Assembly: GCF_022968395.1 (NCBI RefSeq)
Contig: NZ_JALJQZ010000033.1
Coordinates: 1-44,330, forward strand
DNA from: Affinirhizobium lemnae
Lineage (GTDB): Bacteria; Pseudomonadota; Alphaproteobacteria; Rhizobiales; Rhizobiaceae
DNA length: 44,330 bases
Direction of reading: 5' to 3'
The translations under genes were made by a program, and so were the position numbers. The notes below the pieces were generated by a model that had not been told where the DNA came from, ran no database searches, and saw only the letters and a list, made by a program, of their open reading frames with translations. Below are positions 24,803-33,753 of this stretch, in pieces (the first letter of the stretch is position 1; each line of letters begins with the position of its first letter).

Positions 24803-26302
24803 TTGACCACATTTGCTGATCTCGGCCTGAGCCAGAAAGTTCTCTCTGCTGTAACCGACGCGGGTTACACAATCCCGACGCCTATTCAGGCGGGCGCCAT
24901 TCCGCATGCGCTGCAGCGACGTGATATCTGCGGAATCGCGCAGACCGGGACCGGCAAGACGGCCTCCTTCGTGCTGCCGATGTTGACCCTTCTGGAAAAG
25001 GGACGCGCCCGTGCCCGCATGCCGCGTACGCTCATTCTGGAGCCGACGCGCGAATTGGCAGCCCAGGTCGCAGAGAATTTCGAGAAATACGGCAAGAACC
25101 ACAAGCTCAACGTGGCCCTCCTGATCGGTGGCGTCTCGTTCGAAGAGCAGGATCGCAAGCTCGAGCGTGGCGCTGATGTTCTCATCTGTACGCCGGGCCG
25201 GTTGCTCGATCACTGCGAGCGCGGCAAACTGCTAATGACTGGCGTCGAAGTCTTCGTCATCGACGAAGCCGACCGTATGCTGGACATGGGCTTCATTCCG
25301 GATATCGAGCGGATCGCCAAGATGATCCCGTTTACACGTCAGACCCTGTTTTTCTCGGCCACCATGCCGCCGGAAATCCAGAAACTGGCTGATCGTTTCC
25401 TCCAGAACCCGGAACGTATCGAGGTGGCCCCGCCATCCTCTACAGCAAAAACGGTTACCCAGCGTCTGGTTGCATCCCACAACAAGGATTATGAGAAGCG
25501 CGCGAAGCTACGCGACCTCATCCGTGCACAGGATGAGCTGAAGAACGCCATCATCTTCTGCAACCGCAAGAAGGATGTGGCCGATCTCTTCCGTTCGCTG
25601 GATCGTCATGGCTTTTCAGTCGGCGCCCTTCACGGGGATATGGACCAGCGGTCCCGCACGACGATGCTCGCGAACTTCAAGGACAACAACATCACGCTGC
25701 TGGTCGCTTCGGATGTTGCTGCGCGCGGCCTCGACATTCCCGATGTCGGTCACGTTTTCAACTTCGACGTTCCGATCCACGCCGAAGACTATGTCCACCG
25801 CATTGGTCGCACGGGCCGCGCCGGGCGCTCGGGCCGCGCCTTTACGCTTGTGACCAAAGCTGACGCAAAATATGTAGACGCCATCGAGAAACTGATCGGT
25901 CAGGAAATCGAATGGCACGAAGGTGATCTGTCCGCCCTGCCGGCTCCGATGGAAAGCCATGACAATGATCGCGGCAAAAAGGGCCGTGATCGTGACAAGG
26001 ACCGGGGTCGCGGAAAACGCGGTTCGGGCTCCAAGACAGAGGCTCGTACACAGGAAGAGTCTCCGAAGAGCAACGTGGCAGCAACACCTGAAGCAAGGAC
26101 AGAAAGCGTGAACGCAGAACAGGCCAAGATCGACAATCGCCGCAGCAACCAGGGCCGCAACAGCCGTCCTTACCCGGCGAACGACGATAATCAGAGCCGC
26201 CGCCGCAGCCACCACCGTGACCATGACGATGGTCCGACACCGGTTGGCTTTGGCGATGACATTCCGGCGTTCATGCTGATCGTCGCAAACGCCAAGGGCT
26301 GA
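24803..26302 (+). CDS. DEAD-box ATP-dependent RNA helicase (RhlE-like)
   Basis: 499 residues with a TTG start (L/MTTFADLGLS). All motifs are present: the Q motif before IPTPIQ, Walker A AQTGTGKT (about 47-54), PTRELA, TPGRLLD, the DEAD box VIDEADRMLDMGF (about 152-164), SAT, and the domain 2 motifs ARGLDIP and HRIGRTGRAGR. After about residue 385 the chain becomes a long, highly charged, low-complexity tail (GKKGRDRDKDRGRGKRGSG, then NQSRRRSHHRDHDDG), typical of RNA-binding tails in RhlE/DeaD proteins acting on ribosomes or in RNA decay. The Nudix gene follows after 8 bp. Confidence 0.93.
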   Translation: MTTFADLGLSQKVLSAVTDAGYTIPTPIQAGAIPHALQRRDICGIAQTGTGKTASFVLPMLTLLEKGRARARMPRTLILEPTRELAAQVAENFEKYGKNHKLNVALLIGGVSFEEQDRKLERGADVLICTPGRLLDHCERGKLLMTGVEVFVIDEADRMLDMGFIPDIERIAKMIPFTRQTLFFSATMPPEIQKLADRFLQNPERIEVAPPSSTAKTVTQRLVASHNKDYEKRAKLRDLIRAQDELKNAIIFCNRKKDVADLFRSLDRHGFSVGALHGDMDQRSRTTMLANFKDNNITLLVASDVAARGLDIPDVGHVFNFDVPIHAEDYVHRIGRTGRAGRSGRAFTLVTKADAKYVDAIEKLIGQEIEWHEGDLSALPAPMESHDNDRGKKGRDRDKDRGRGKRGSGSKTEARTQEESPKSNVAATPEARTESVNAEQAKIDNRRSNQGRNSRPYPANDDNQSRRRSHHRDHDDGPTPVGFGDDIPAFMLIVANAKG

Positions 26303-26310
26303 TCCAGCTC

Positions 26311-26724
26311 ATGACATTACGCCCCGGCGTGGATTTTCCGGGCGTCGGTACAGGATTGGTCATCCGCAATGCGGATGGCCATGTTCTTTTGTACAAGCGT
26401 CTTCGTGCGCCTGAAGCCGGTTTCTGGAACATAGTCGGTGGCAAGGTCGATCATCTCGAACACTCGGCTGACGCTGCCCGCCGCGAGGCGGAGGAGGAAA
26501 CCGGGCTGACAATCCATTCTGTCGATTTTCTGTGCCTGTCGGAACAGATCATCCAGGCAGACCGGCAGCATTGGGTATCGGTGATCTATCGGACGGATGA
26601 CTTCACTGGTGAACCGCGACTGACAGAGCCGGACAAGCTTTCGGAATTCGGTTGGTTCTCTTTGGATACGTTGCCCGAGCCGCTCTCCGCCTTTACGCGG
26701 GACGCAATCAGATTCTTGAAATGA
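26311..26724 (+). CDS. Nudix hydrolase
   Basis: 137 residues. The Nudix box GX5EX7REUXEEXGU is intact: GGKVDHLEHSADAARREAEEETGL. It hydrolyses a nucleoside diphosphate linked to another group. The substrate cannot be told from the sequence, but the tail WFSLDTLPEPLSAFTRDAI resembles ADP-ribose/MutT-like pyrophosphatases. It sits 8 bp after the helicase gene and is probably co-transcribed. It is convergent with the TfoX-like gene with only 9 bp between the stops. Confidence 0.9.
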   Translation: MTLRPGVDFPGVGTGLVIRNADGHVLLYKRLRAPEAGFWNIVGGKVDHLEHSADAARREAEEETGLTIHSVDFLCLSEQIIQADRQHWVSVIYRTDDFTGEPRLTEPDKLSEFGWFSLDTLPEPLSAFTRDAIRFLK

Positions 26725-26733
26725 GCAACCGAG

Positions 26734-27057
26734 CTACTTCTTGGCAGTCCTGAAACCGGCTTCGCAGGCCAGACGCGCCCACTTCGCCATCTCGTCGGGA
26801 TCATCCAGCGCCTCATCCGGCACTGACCAATAGGGCATTAGGACAGGCTTGCCCTTCTTGCCTTCATAGGTCCATTGGCGCGCTCCCGCAGCGCTGAACA
26901 GCGGAGCCGTTTCCGTGTCGGCCTTCAAAAGGATCTCGTCGCCAAGTTCCAGCGCGAAGATAACGCCATCGCGGTAAATTCCCTTGCCGCCGAACATCCT
27001 TCGGATCGAGATCGGCGAAACCGCCTCGAACATTTCCTCGATCGCCTCATTATCCAT
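26734..27057 (-). CDS. TfoX/Sxy N-terminal domain protein
   Basis: 107 residues, composed of a TfoX N-terminal domain alone: RRMFGGKGIYRDGVIFALEL and KADTETAPLFSAAGARQWTYEG are typical. There is no C-terminal TfoX domain. The full-length protein is a competence regulator in Gammaproteobacteria; the role of stand-alone N domains in alphaproteobacteria is unknown. Its ATG lies 6 bp after the stop of the MocA-like gene, so it is the last gene of the molybdenum-hydroxylase maturation operon. Confidence 0.85.
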   Translation of the reverse strand: MDNEAIEEMFEAVSPISIRRMFGGKGIYRDGVIFALELGDEILLKADTETAPLFSAAGARQWTYEGKKGKPVLMPYWSVPDEALDDPDEMAKWARLACEAGFRTAKK

Positions 27058-27063
27058 TGCGAT

Positions 27064-28695
27064 CTATCCCTTCAAAATCCCGCCAGCCTGCTCGACAGCC
27101 TCCGGAGTGTCGACATCAAGATGGGCAGACGCACCAAGCTCCACGTCAATGATCGGCAGGCCACAAGTCTCGATAACGTGCCGCGCACCCACATCTCCGT
27201 CCAGGAGTTCAAGATCGTCGAAGGTCGCTCGTGGCAATATGACCGGATTGCCGCGTTTGCCGGACGCCACAGCGCGAACAATGGCACGCCCCTCCGCCTG
27301 AACGAAGGCATCAGCTAAGGCCTTGAGATCGTCGCTGGTGATGCCGGGCATATCCGCAAGCACGACCATCAGACCATCACACTGTTGACGGGACGCAGAG
27401 GAAAGCCCGCACTTGATCGAACTCGCCATTCCCGTTTCGAACAATTCGTTATGAAGGATTTCGACGTCCAGTCCCTCAAGCGCAGCGTTAACATCGGTGG
27501 CGCGATAGCCTGTTACCACCGCAACAGAGCCGATACCGGCCTCAACCGCCCGGTCTGCCATCCTTCGGACCAGTGGAACGCCGTCAAATTCTGCCAGCAA
27601 CTTGTGCCCTGCCCCCGCCATGCGCCGCGCCTGACCGGCCGCAAGCAGCACGACGCCCAGCTGCAGCCTCTGCGCATGACCTGCAAGCTCCCTGGGTTGC
27701 GGTCGACTTGGTATTTCCATAAGCAGCCCTCCCACGCCAAGCCCCATCAGGTCGTCCGGCGTCGGCGGCTGTCCTGCCAGTATTCGATCCAGAACCCAGT
27801 CAAAGGCATTTTCCTTGGGCGAACGTGCGCATCCCGGCGCGACGATAATGGCTGAATCTGCCTTGTGTCCAAGAACCAGCAAATTACCGGGATCGACCGG
27901 TAAGCCGACGTGATCCACCGCACCGCCTGCCAGCCGCAATGCGTTCGGAAGCACGTCCTCGGCATCACAGACAGCCGACGCTCCGAACAGAATGATCATG
28001 CGCGGTCCGCTGCCGTCGAACTCACGTTCGGCGTCCAGGATGGCACGCAAGACAGCATTCTCCTCGTGGACTACCCGACGTTCGGAGACGATGACGCTGC
28101 CGGACGGCGCCAGACGTCGTCGCAGAACCTGCACGGTTTTGTCGAGGACCGATGGCTTTACCGACGGCAGTTGCGTCTGAATGAGAGCGACGGAATGCGG
28201 TTGGAAGGCATGAACGGTGACCGCGCCGGCAAGGGTGAGAATCTCTGCTGCCTGATCCACGAGACACTTGCTGACACCGAGCGGTATGATCTTGATTGTC
28301 GCGACCATATCGCCATCCGAGACCTGGCTGAAGTCCTTCAGGCACGCCAATGTGATTGCCGGATCAACGCGATTGAAACGGTCCACGAGCTGCTTATCAG
28401 CGCGGAACAGACCGCTACGGGTCGCGTAGACATTAACCCGTCCGGTCGCCGCCGGAGAGAGCCGCAGGTTCTCCCGTTGAAGAAGACGAGCGAGCTGTTC
28501 TGCCGCCTCGTCCTCCGTCAGATCGTCATCATCGAGGCGGGCAACGATCACATGCTTCACACCGTGATCGCGAAGTGCCTCGACATCATTGGCCGACAGG
28601 CGCCGCCCTTTTTGCAGCCTGCCTGTCGCTACCATCATGCTGTGTGCGAGAATTGCTCCCTGCGCATCGTCAACCGCAACCGGACCGAATTTCAT
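27064..28695 (-). CDS. MocA-type molybdenum cofactor cytidylyltransferase fused to a molybdopterin-binding domain
   Basis: 543 residues in two parts. The first (about 1-340) resembles MoeA/MogA-like molybdopterin-binding domains: DAQGAILAHSMMVATGRLQKGRRL, then GPRMIILFGASAVCDAEDV and LVLGHKADSAIIVAPGCARSP. The second (about 345-543) is a MobA-like nucleotidyltransferase: LGVVLLAAGQARRMAGAGHKLL, NELFETGMASSIKCGL, VVLADMPGITSDDL and GNPVILPRATF. MocA converts Mo-molybdopterin to the cytosine dinucleotide form used by xanthine dehydrogenase/CO dehydrogenase-type enzymes. Its ATG overlaps the stop of xdhC2 (ATGA). Confidence 0.9.
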   Translation of the reverse strand: MKFGPVAVDDAQGAILAHSMMVATGRLQKGRRLSANDVEALRDHGVKHVIVARLDDDDLTEDEAAEQLARLLQRENLRLSPAATGRVNVYATRSGLFRADKQLVDRFNRVDPAITLACLKDFSQVSDGDMVATIKIIPLGVSKCLVDQAAEILTLAGAVTVHAFQPHSVALIQTQLPSVKPSVLDKTVQVLRRRLAPSGSVIVSERRVVHEENAVLRAILDAEREFDGSGPRMIILFGASAVCDAEDVLPNALRLAGGAVDHVGLPVDPGNLLVLGHKADSAIIVAPGCARSPKENAFDWVLDRILAGQPPTPDDLMGLGVGGLLMEIPSRPQPRELAGHAQRLQLGVVLLAAGQARRMAGAGHKLLAEFDGVPLVRRMADRAVEAGIGSVAVVTGYRATDVNAALEGLDVEILHNELFETGMASSIKCGLSSASRQQCDGLMVVLADMPGITSDDLKALADAFVQAEGRAIVRAVASGKRGNPVILPRATFDDLELLDGDVGARHVIETCGLPIIDVELGASAHLDVDTPEAVEQAGGILKG

Positions 28696-29390
28696 GCGCT
28701 TTGCCCGGAGATAGGACGCCGACGAAAGGCCTGCACGATCTCCGCCATGATGGCGAGTGCAATCTCTTCCGGGCTGGAAGCACCGATATCAAGACCGATG
28801 GGCGCACGGATTGATGAAATGTCTTCGTCACTGAGTCCCACCTCCTTCAATCGCTCGATGCGCTTAGCATGGGTCTTGCGACTGCCGAGCGCCCCGACAT
28901 AGAAGCATCGGCTGCGCAAAGCGTCCGCGATTGGATAGTCATCGATTTTCGGATCGTGCGTCACGGCTACAAGCGCTGTATAGGCGTCAAGCCCGCGATC
29001 CTTCAGCACGTCCTCCGGCCAGTCGGCGATCAGGTCGACACCTTCGAAACGCTCCGGCGTGGCGAAAGCCGTGCGGGGATCGATGATCGACAGGTCGAAA
29101 TTCATCATCGGCGCCAGACGCGCCAGAGCCTGTGTGATGTGTACGGCACCGATGGCGACGATACGCGGCGGCGGCAGGTAGACATTCAGGAAAACCTGAG
29201 CGCCATCCGCCTCTGCCAAGCCGGATTTCCCCGTTTGCAGAGCTTTACCCACCACATCGCGCAAACACTCCGGCACCGGCTGACCTTCGGTAAAAACTAT
29301 GGTCGAACCTGCGGCCAGATCCGTTACGATGACGACGGCCTGACGGGCCTGCCGCGCAGAATTCACCTGTTTGAGAACTTCGATCTGCAT
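28692..29390 (-). CDS. XdhC/CoxF family, C-terminal Rossmann domain protein
   Basis: 232 residues. The XdhC C-terminal Rossmann fold is recognisable: RIVAIGAVHITQALARLA, DPRTAFATPERF, VTHDPKIDDYPIADAL, YVGALGSRKTHAKRIERL and RAPIGLDIGASSPEEIALAI. XdhC proteins bind sulfurated molybdenum cofactor and insert it into apo-hydroxylases. In most bacteria this domain and the N-terminal one form one protein; here they are separate, overlapping genes. The upstream xdhC1 stop and this ATG overlap as TGATG, and its own stop overlaps the next ATG. Confidence 0.92.
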   Translation of the reverse strand: MQIEVLKQVNSARQARQAVVIVTDLAAGSTIVFTEGQPVPECLRDVVGKALQTGKSGLAEADGAQVFLNVYLPPPRIVAIGAVHITQALARLAPMMNFDLSIIDPRTAFATPERFEGVDLIADWPEDVLKDRGLDAYTALVAVTHDPKIDDYPIADALRSRCFYVGALGSRKTHAKRIERLKEVGLSDEDISSIRAPIGLDIGASSPEEIALAIMAEIVQAFRRRPISGQSA

Positions 29391-29713
29391 CAGTTAAGCT
29401 TCTCCACATAGACGCGGATACGCCCACCACATGATAGGCCGACGCGCCATGCGGTTTCGTCCGCCACGCCAAATTCCAGCAGCTTTGGCGTTCCCGCCTC
29501 AAGCACGTCCAGAGCCTCAGTGATCACGGCCCCTTCGACACAGCCACCGGAAACCGAGCCCTCGAAATTACCCTCCGCATCGATGATGAGGTGACTGCCA
29601 ACGGGACGCGGCGCCGAACCCCAGGTTTCGATGACGGTCGCAATCGCCACATCGCGACCTTCCGCTTTCCAGGTTTCGGCAAGAGTGAGAGGATCAAGGG
29701 ATGCGGCTGACAT
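29390..29713 (-). CDS. XdhC/CoxI N-terminal domain protein
   Basis: 107 residues, starting MSAASLDPLTLAETWKAEG, with AAAGGA upstream. It is the XdhC/CoxI N-terminal domain alone: ATVIETWGSAPRPVGSHL, EGSVSGGCVEG (Cys58) and GLSCGGRIRVYVE (Cys95). These two cysteines are conserved in the family and implicated in cofactor sulfur handling. The start lies 20 nt inside the end of the coxE-like gene and the stop overlaps xdhC2, so the chain coxE, xdhC1, xdhC2, mocA is translationally linked. Confidence 0.92.
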   Translation of the reverse strand: MSAASLDPLTLAETWKAEGRDVAIATVIETWGSAPRPVGSHLIIDAEGNFEGSVSGGCVEGAVITEALDVLEAGTPKLLEFGVADETAWRVGLSCGGRIRVYVEKLN

Positions 29714-30971
29714 GCTGGTGGTTCCTTTCCAGGAAGCGGCGGGGATCATGATCTCGGTTGAAACCTTGTCCGTTGAGTGCTTCTGCAAGTTCGCTGATTG
29801 AGCTTATATTGTGCGCCGCCCTGAATTCGTCCACATGCGGCAACATGGCGCGCACACCTTTGGCCTTTGCCTCGAAGCCGTCAAAGCGCAGCAAAGGGTT
29901 TAGCCAGATGAGCCGACGAGCGCTCCGACGCAACCTGTCTACTTGTCTAGACAACTCACCCACATCGTCCCGCTCCAATCCGTCCGTGATCAGCAAGACG
30001 ACCGCGCCACCGCTCATGACACGCCGGCTCCAATCCTTGTTGAACCGGGCAAGCGCTGGCCCTATCCGCGTCCCACCTGACCAGTCGGAGACAGAGGCAG
30101 TGCAGGCAGCCAGAGCCTCATCAGGGTCACGATGCTTCAAGCTCCGGGTCACATTTGTCAGCCGCGTGCCAAACAGGAAGACATGCATCCGCCGCCGACG
30201 CTCCATCAATGCGTGACAGAAATGCAGGAAGATGCGGGTATACTGGCTCATGGAGCCAGAAATATCCGCCAGAACGACCAAGGGCGGCTCACGCCTGCGC
30301 ACCGTCTTGAATTTCGGCAGCAGCAGGTCGCCCCCGCTTCGCATGGCATGGCGCAGGGTGGCGCGTGCATCGATCCTACGCGGTTGCCGACTGGGCTGGA
30401 ACCTTCGTGTCGGCACCGTCTGCAACGGCATGACGAGCCCGGATATAACTTGCCGCGCCTGCTTCAGTTCGGCGGCATTCATCTGCGCGAAATCCATTTT
30501 CCGCAGCACTTCGGAAAACGAAGCGGTGAAACGTGCATCCGTCTCGATCTCATCGCGGACCTCCTGTTTTGCCGGCCTCTGTCTGTTGGCGGTCAGTGCA
30601 TCGCTCACTCTCGCGGCGGCAGGCCTCGGTTTTTCCTTCTCACGATGATCGGCAATCTTCGGCGACATCATCTGGATCAATTTTTCCACGAGATCGCGAC
30701 GGCGCCAGAAGATGCCGAAGGTTTCGTCGAAAACCGGAATATCCTCGCGACGCTTCACGAAGATCGCCGCCAGAACGGCCTTGAACTCCTGCCTTGATCC
30801 AAGACCGATTGCCTGCACCGCTTCCACCGCATCCATCGTGGATTGAGGTGAGGTCTTCAGCCCTGCCCGTCGCAAAACGCGAGCAAAATGGGCAATGTTT
30901 TCGGCCAGCTTTCCGTCCCCCACCGGTAGCAGAGGCAAGATCGCACCATCGCTGCCGTTAGGGCCAATCAT
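29694..30971 (-). CDS. CoxE-like VWA-domain protein
   Basis: 425 residues. The N-terminal helical part (ENIAHFARVLRRAGLKTSPQ) and the C-terminal VWA domain match the CoxE family (VWA_CoxE). The metal-dependent adhesion site motif DISGSMS is at about residues 235-241, with the further MIDAS Thr in SGGTRIGPAL and Asp in LLITDGLERDD. CoxE works with the MoxR-type CoxD ATPase; in Oligotropha the pair matures the CuMo centre of CO dehydrogenase. The gene starts 3 bp after the moxR-like stop and overlaps xdhC1 by 20 nt. Confidence 0.92.
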   Translation of the reverse strand: MIGPNGSDGAILPLLPVGDGKLAENIAHFARVLRRAGLKTSPQSTMDAVEAVQAIGLGSRQEFKAVLAAIFVKRREDIPVFDETFGIFWRRRDLVEKLIQMMSPKIADHREKEKPRPAAARVSDALTANRQRPAKQEVRDEIETDARFTASFSEVLRKMDFAQMNAAELKQARQVISGLVMPLQTVPTRRFQPSRQPRRIDARATLRHAMRSGGDLLLPKFKTVRRREPPLVVLADISGSMSQYTRIFLHFCHALMERRRRMHVFLFGTRLTNVTRSLKHRDPDEALAACTASVSDWSGGTRIGPALARFNKDWSRRVMSGGAVVLLITDGLERDDVGELSRQVDRLRRSARRLIWLNPLLRFDGFEAKAKGVRAMLPHVDEFRAAHNISSISELAEALNGQGFNRDHDPRRFLERNHQHVSRIP

Positions 30972-30974
30972 CGC

Positions 30975-31904
30975 TCAACCCGCAGCCAGCAGTTCGGCCT
31001 TCACTTCAGACAGAAGCCTCACCCCTTCACCCTCTTTCATGCGCGCGATATCATCCTGATACTTGAGCAGTGTTCCAAGCGTATCGGCGATCGTTTCGGG
31101 GTCGAGCCCAATCCGATCGAGTTCCGTCAGTGCTGTCGCCCAGTCGATCGTCTCCGCGATGCCGGGATTCTTGAACAGATCGATCGTCCTTAGCTTTTGA
31201 ACGTAGGCCACGACCTCACGCGACAGTGCCTCAGCGGCATGGGGCAGCTTGCGACGCAGAATGGCAAGTTCCTGCTCAGCGTCCGGATAGTCGACCCAGT
31301 GATAGAGGCAGCGCCGCTTCAGGGCGTCATGGATCTCGCGGGTACGGTTGGTGGTGATGATGACGATGGGCGGCTCGCTAGCCTTGATCGTACCGAGTTC
31401 GGGAATGGTCACCTGAAAATCGGAAAGAACCTCCAGCAAAAACGCTTCGAAGGCTTCGTCGGTTCGGTCGAGTTCGTCGATCAGGAAGACGGGGGCAACC
31501 TCCCCCGCCTGCGCCAAAGCCTGCAGCACGGGCCGACGGATCAGATGGCGCTCGGAATAAAGGCTCGATTCGATCCTGTCGCGATCGTCCAGACCCGCCG
31601 CTTCCGACAGGCGGATATCGAGCATCTGCGCCGGATAATTCCACTCATAGACCGCAGACGAAACATCGAGACCTTCGTAGCACTGCATACGGATCAGCGG
31701 CCGGTTCAACCCTTTCGCCAACGCCTTGGCAATCTCGGTCTTGCCAACACCCGCCTCACCCTCGAGAAAAAGCGGACGCTTCATCCGGAGAGCCAGAAAC
31801 ACGACTGTTCCGAGGCTTCGTCCAGCCAGATAATCCTGCTGCGCCAGAAGGCTGATTGTCTCCTCGATTGAAGAGGGCGTGGGTATCGCGGTACTATCTG
31901 GCAT
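30975..31904 (-). CDS. MoxR/CoxD family AAA+ ATPase
   Basis: 309 residues. The start MPDSTAIPTPSSIEE is chosen for GGGGAGGAA just upstream; a 51-codon in-frame extension overlaps the flavin reductase gene and is rejected. Walker A EGEAGVGKTEIAK (about 48-60), Walker B FLIDELDRTDE (about 140-150) and sensor region IITTNRTREIHDALKRR are intact. MoxR ATPases act as chaperones in metal-cofactor insertion, usually with a VWA partner as here. By neighbours it is the CoxD type. Confidence 0.93.
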   Translation of the reverse strand: MPDSTAIPTPSSIEETISLLAQQDYLAGRSLGTVVFLALRMKRPLFLEGEAGVGKTEIAKALAKGLNRPLIRMQCYEGLDVSSAVYEWNYPAQMLDIRLSEAAGLDDRDRIESSLYSERHLIRRPVLQALAQAGEVAPVFLIDELDRTDEAFEAFLLEVLSDFQVTIPELGTIKASEPPIVIITTNRTREIHDALKRRCLYHWVDYPDAEQELAILRRKLPHAAEALSREVVAYVQKLRTIDLFKNPGIAETIDWATALTELDRIGLDPETIADTLGTLLKYQDDIARMKEGEGVRLLSEVKAELLAAG

Positions 31905-31930
31905 GGTTCCTCCCCATGTTTCAGAGGATG

Positions 31931-32440
31931 CTACAGCGAGTGGAACGCACGGTCCAGATAGATCAACGGAGGGTTCGCAGGCCCAAGATGCAAACCGACG
32001 ACGGTGCCGATCATGACGAAATGGGTCGCGATACGGCGCACCTCCACCAGACGGCAATCGAAAGCCGCAAGCGCGTCCGAAAGGACCGGTGCACCTGTGG
32101 TGAGCTCCATCCAGTCACCCAGCGCAAATCTCTGGTCGTTCGGCAGGTTCTCGAAACCAGCAAGCGCCCGCGCCAGCGGTTGATGGTGAACGGCAAGCGC
32201 ATTTAGAACGAAACGCCCGCTCTTCTCGAAAATCTCGTTCTTGGCATTGTCTGCATTAAGGCAAGCCAACACTGTCGCGGGACTATCAGAAATCGAGCAC
32301 GCAGCGGTCGCAGTCACACCACGCCGCACCCCTTCCCACTCAGTCGTGACGGCCTGAACATGCCCGGCATATCGCGCCATGCCATCCCGATAGCGTGCAG
32401 GATCGATCGCTTCAGCGGCCAGTCTTTCGGAAATATCCAC
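31931..32440 (-). CDS. Flavin reductase (HpaC/FMN-binding split-barrel type)
   Basis: 169 residues from GTG 32440, chosen because GGGGAGAA lies just upstream; longer frames run into the divergent promoter region. The flavin reductase-like domain is visible as VRRGVTATAACSISDSPATVL, CLNADNAKNEIFEKSGRFVL and ALGDWMELTTGAPVLSDALA, with a final VVGLHLGPANPPLIYLDRAFH. Such enzymes make reduced FMN/FAD for a monooxygenase. No partner monooxygenase lies nearby. It is the first gene of the maturation operon, 26 bp ahead of the MoxR gene, which is an unusual pairing. Confidence 0.88.
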   Translation of the reverse strand: MDISERLAAEAIDPARYRDGMARYAGHVQAVTTEWEGVRRGVTATAACSISDSPATVLACLNADNAKNEIFEKSGRFVLNALAVHHQPLARALAGFENLPNDQRFALGDWMELTTGAPVLSDALAAFDCRLVEVRRIATHFVMIGTVVGLHLGPANPPLIYLDRAFHSL

Positions 32441-32573
32441 ACATCTTCTCCCCGGCCTGCAGCCGTGTGATCTCTCGCATATGGATAACCTGCTTGCAGT
32501 TTTCCACGCAATGCCGACACGTGAGTTGAAGTTAATACGCAAAAGTCTTTGACGCGCCTTGGTGAACGGATAA

Positions 32574-33671
32574 ATGTCACTCATGCGCCACTCTTCCGTT
32601 ATCCGTCTCAGTGCTATCCTGTCTGCGGCTCTTTGCGCGCTTCTTGCGCAACCGGTCTCGGCAGCGGTTATCGGCGTCGTAGCTCCGACGTCTGGACCCT
32701 ATGCCCGGCTCGGTGAACAGATCCAGCATGGTGCAAGCGCGGCGGTCGGCGATGGCAACCAGATCGTCGTCGTGCCGGAAACATGCGAGCCCGGCAGCGG
32801 CAAACAGGTCGCGGAGCAACTAAAGACACAAGGCGTCAGCATCGCCATCGGCTTTCTCTGCGTCGAAACACTGACGGATGCGCTGCCTTTGCTGAAAGGA
32901 ACCGGGATCCCTGCAATCACGGTCTCCGTTCGCTCGCGTATTCTATCGGAAGACGCGCAACGCTACGGCTGGTCGTTCTTTCGCCTTGCGCCCACGGAAG
33001 GCCAGGAAGCCGCAGCCCTGTCGGACATTATCCTCGGACGGTGGCAGAACCAGCCGATAGCGCTCATCGACGATGGCACGATCTACGCACGTGACCTGAT
33101 CGCCGCGGTTCGTAGCAGGATCGAGGCTGGAGGCATAAAGCCGGTCTTCGTCGATACTTTCCGGCCCGGTCAGGAACAACAGCTGTCTCTCGTTCGAAGA
33201 TTGGCCAAAGCAGAAGCAGCGCGGGTCATTGTCGGAGGAGATCGCACAGACATTGCCGTGATGGCGAGAGACGCGGAAAAGGACGGCGCGAAACTGACCT
33301 TCGTCGGCGGGGATGTGATGCGCGCGGCCAACCGGCCCGTCAGCCTCCCGGAAGGCGTCATGGCCGTAGCACTTCCCGATTTCAGCAAGGAAGTCGACGC
33401 CGATGGCGCCGTTTCAATCCTGCGCGTCGCGGGCGTCGATCCTGATGGCTACACCCTGCCCGCCTATGCCGCAGTGCAGGTGGCCGAGCAAGCGCTCAAC
33501 GCCGCTCAAACCCGCGCACTCTCACTGACAGATACCCTGCGGCAAGAAACCGTTCAAAGCGCGATCGGCCCCGTTGCTTTCCAGAACAATGGCGAATTGA
33601 AGCAGAACCTGTTCACACTGCAAACCTGGCGCCAGAACGGATGGACCATGGAGCAGACGCCGACCGAGTAG
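32574..33671 (+). CDS. Periplasmic binding protein, branched-chain amino acid type
   Basis: 365 residues with a Sec signal ([19 protein letters not shown], cleavage before AVIGVV). The mature part is a type I periplasmic binding fold: [54 protein letters not shown] and [18 protein letters not shown]. Ligand-binding proteins of this family bind amino acids, amides or aromatic compounds. No permease or ATPase genes adjoin it, so it is an orphan or works with a distant transporter. Two cysteines (CEPG, FLCVE) may form a disulfide. It is divergent from the flavin reductase gene with 133 bp between. Confidence 0.87.
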   Translation: MSLMRHSSVIRLSAILSAALCALLAQPVSAAVIGVVAPTSGPYARLGEQIQHGASAAVGDGNQIVVVPETCEPGSGKQVAEQLKTQGVSIAIGFLCVETLTDALPLLKGTGIPAITVSVRSRILSEDAQRYGWSFFRLAPTEGQEAAALSDIILGRWQNQPIALIDDGTIYARDLIAAVRSRIEAGGIKPVFVDTFRPGQEQQLSLVRRLAKAEAARVIVGGDRTDIAVMARDAEKDGAKLTFVGGDVMRAANRPVSLPEGVMAVALPDFSKEVDADGAVSILRVAGVDPDGYTLPAYAAVQVAEQALNAAQTRALSLTDTLRQETVQSAIGPVAFQNNGELKQNLFTLQTWRQNGWTMEQTPTE

Positions 33672-33753
33672 CAGCGTCCCTGCTAAATCCGGTAATTGTG
33701 CCGGTCTTGCTGTGGTGCTAGAGGCGCGGCATACATTCTTCTGGAGGATCCTG

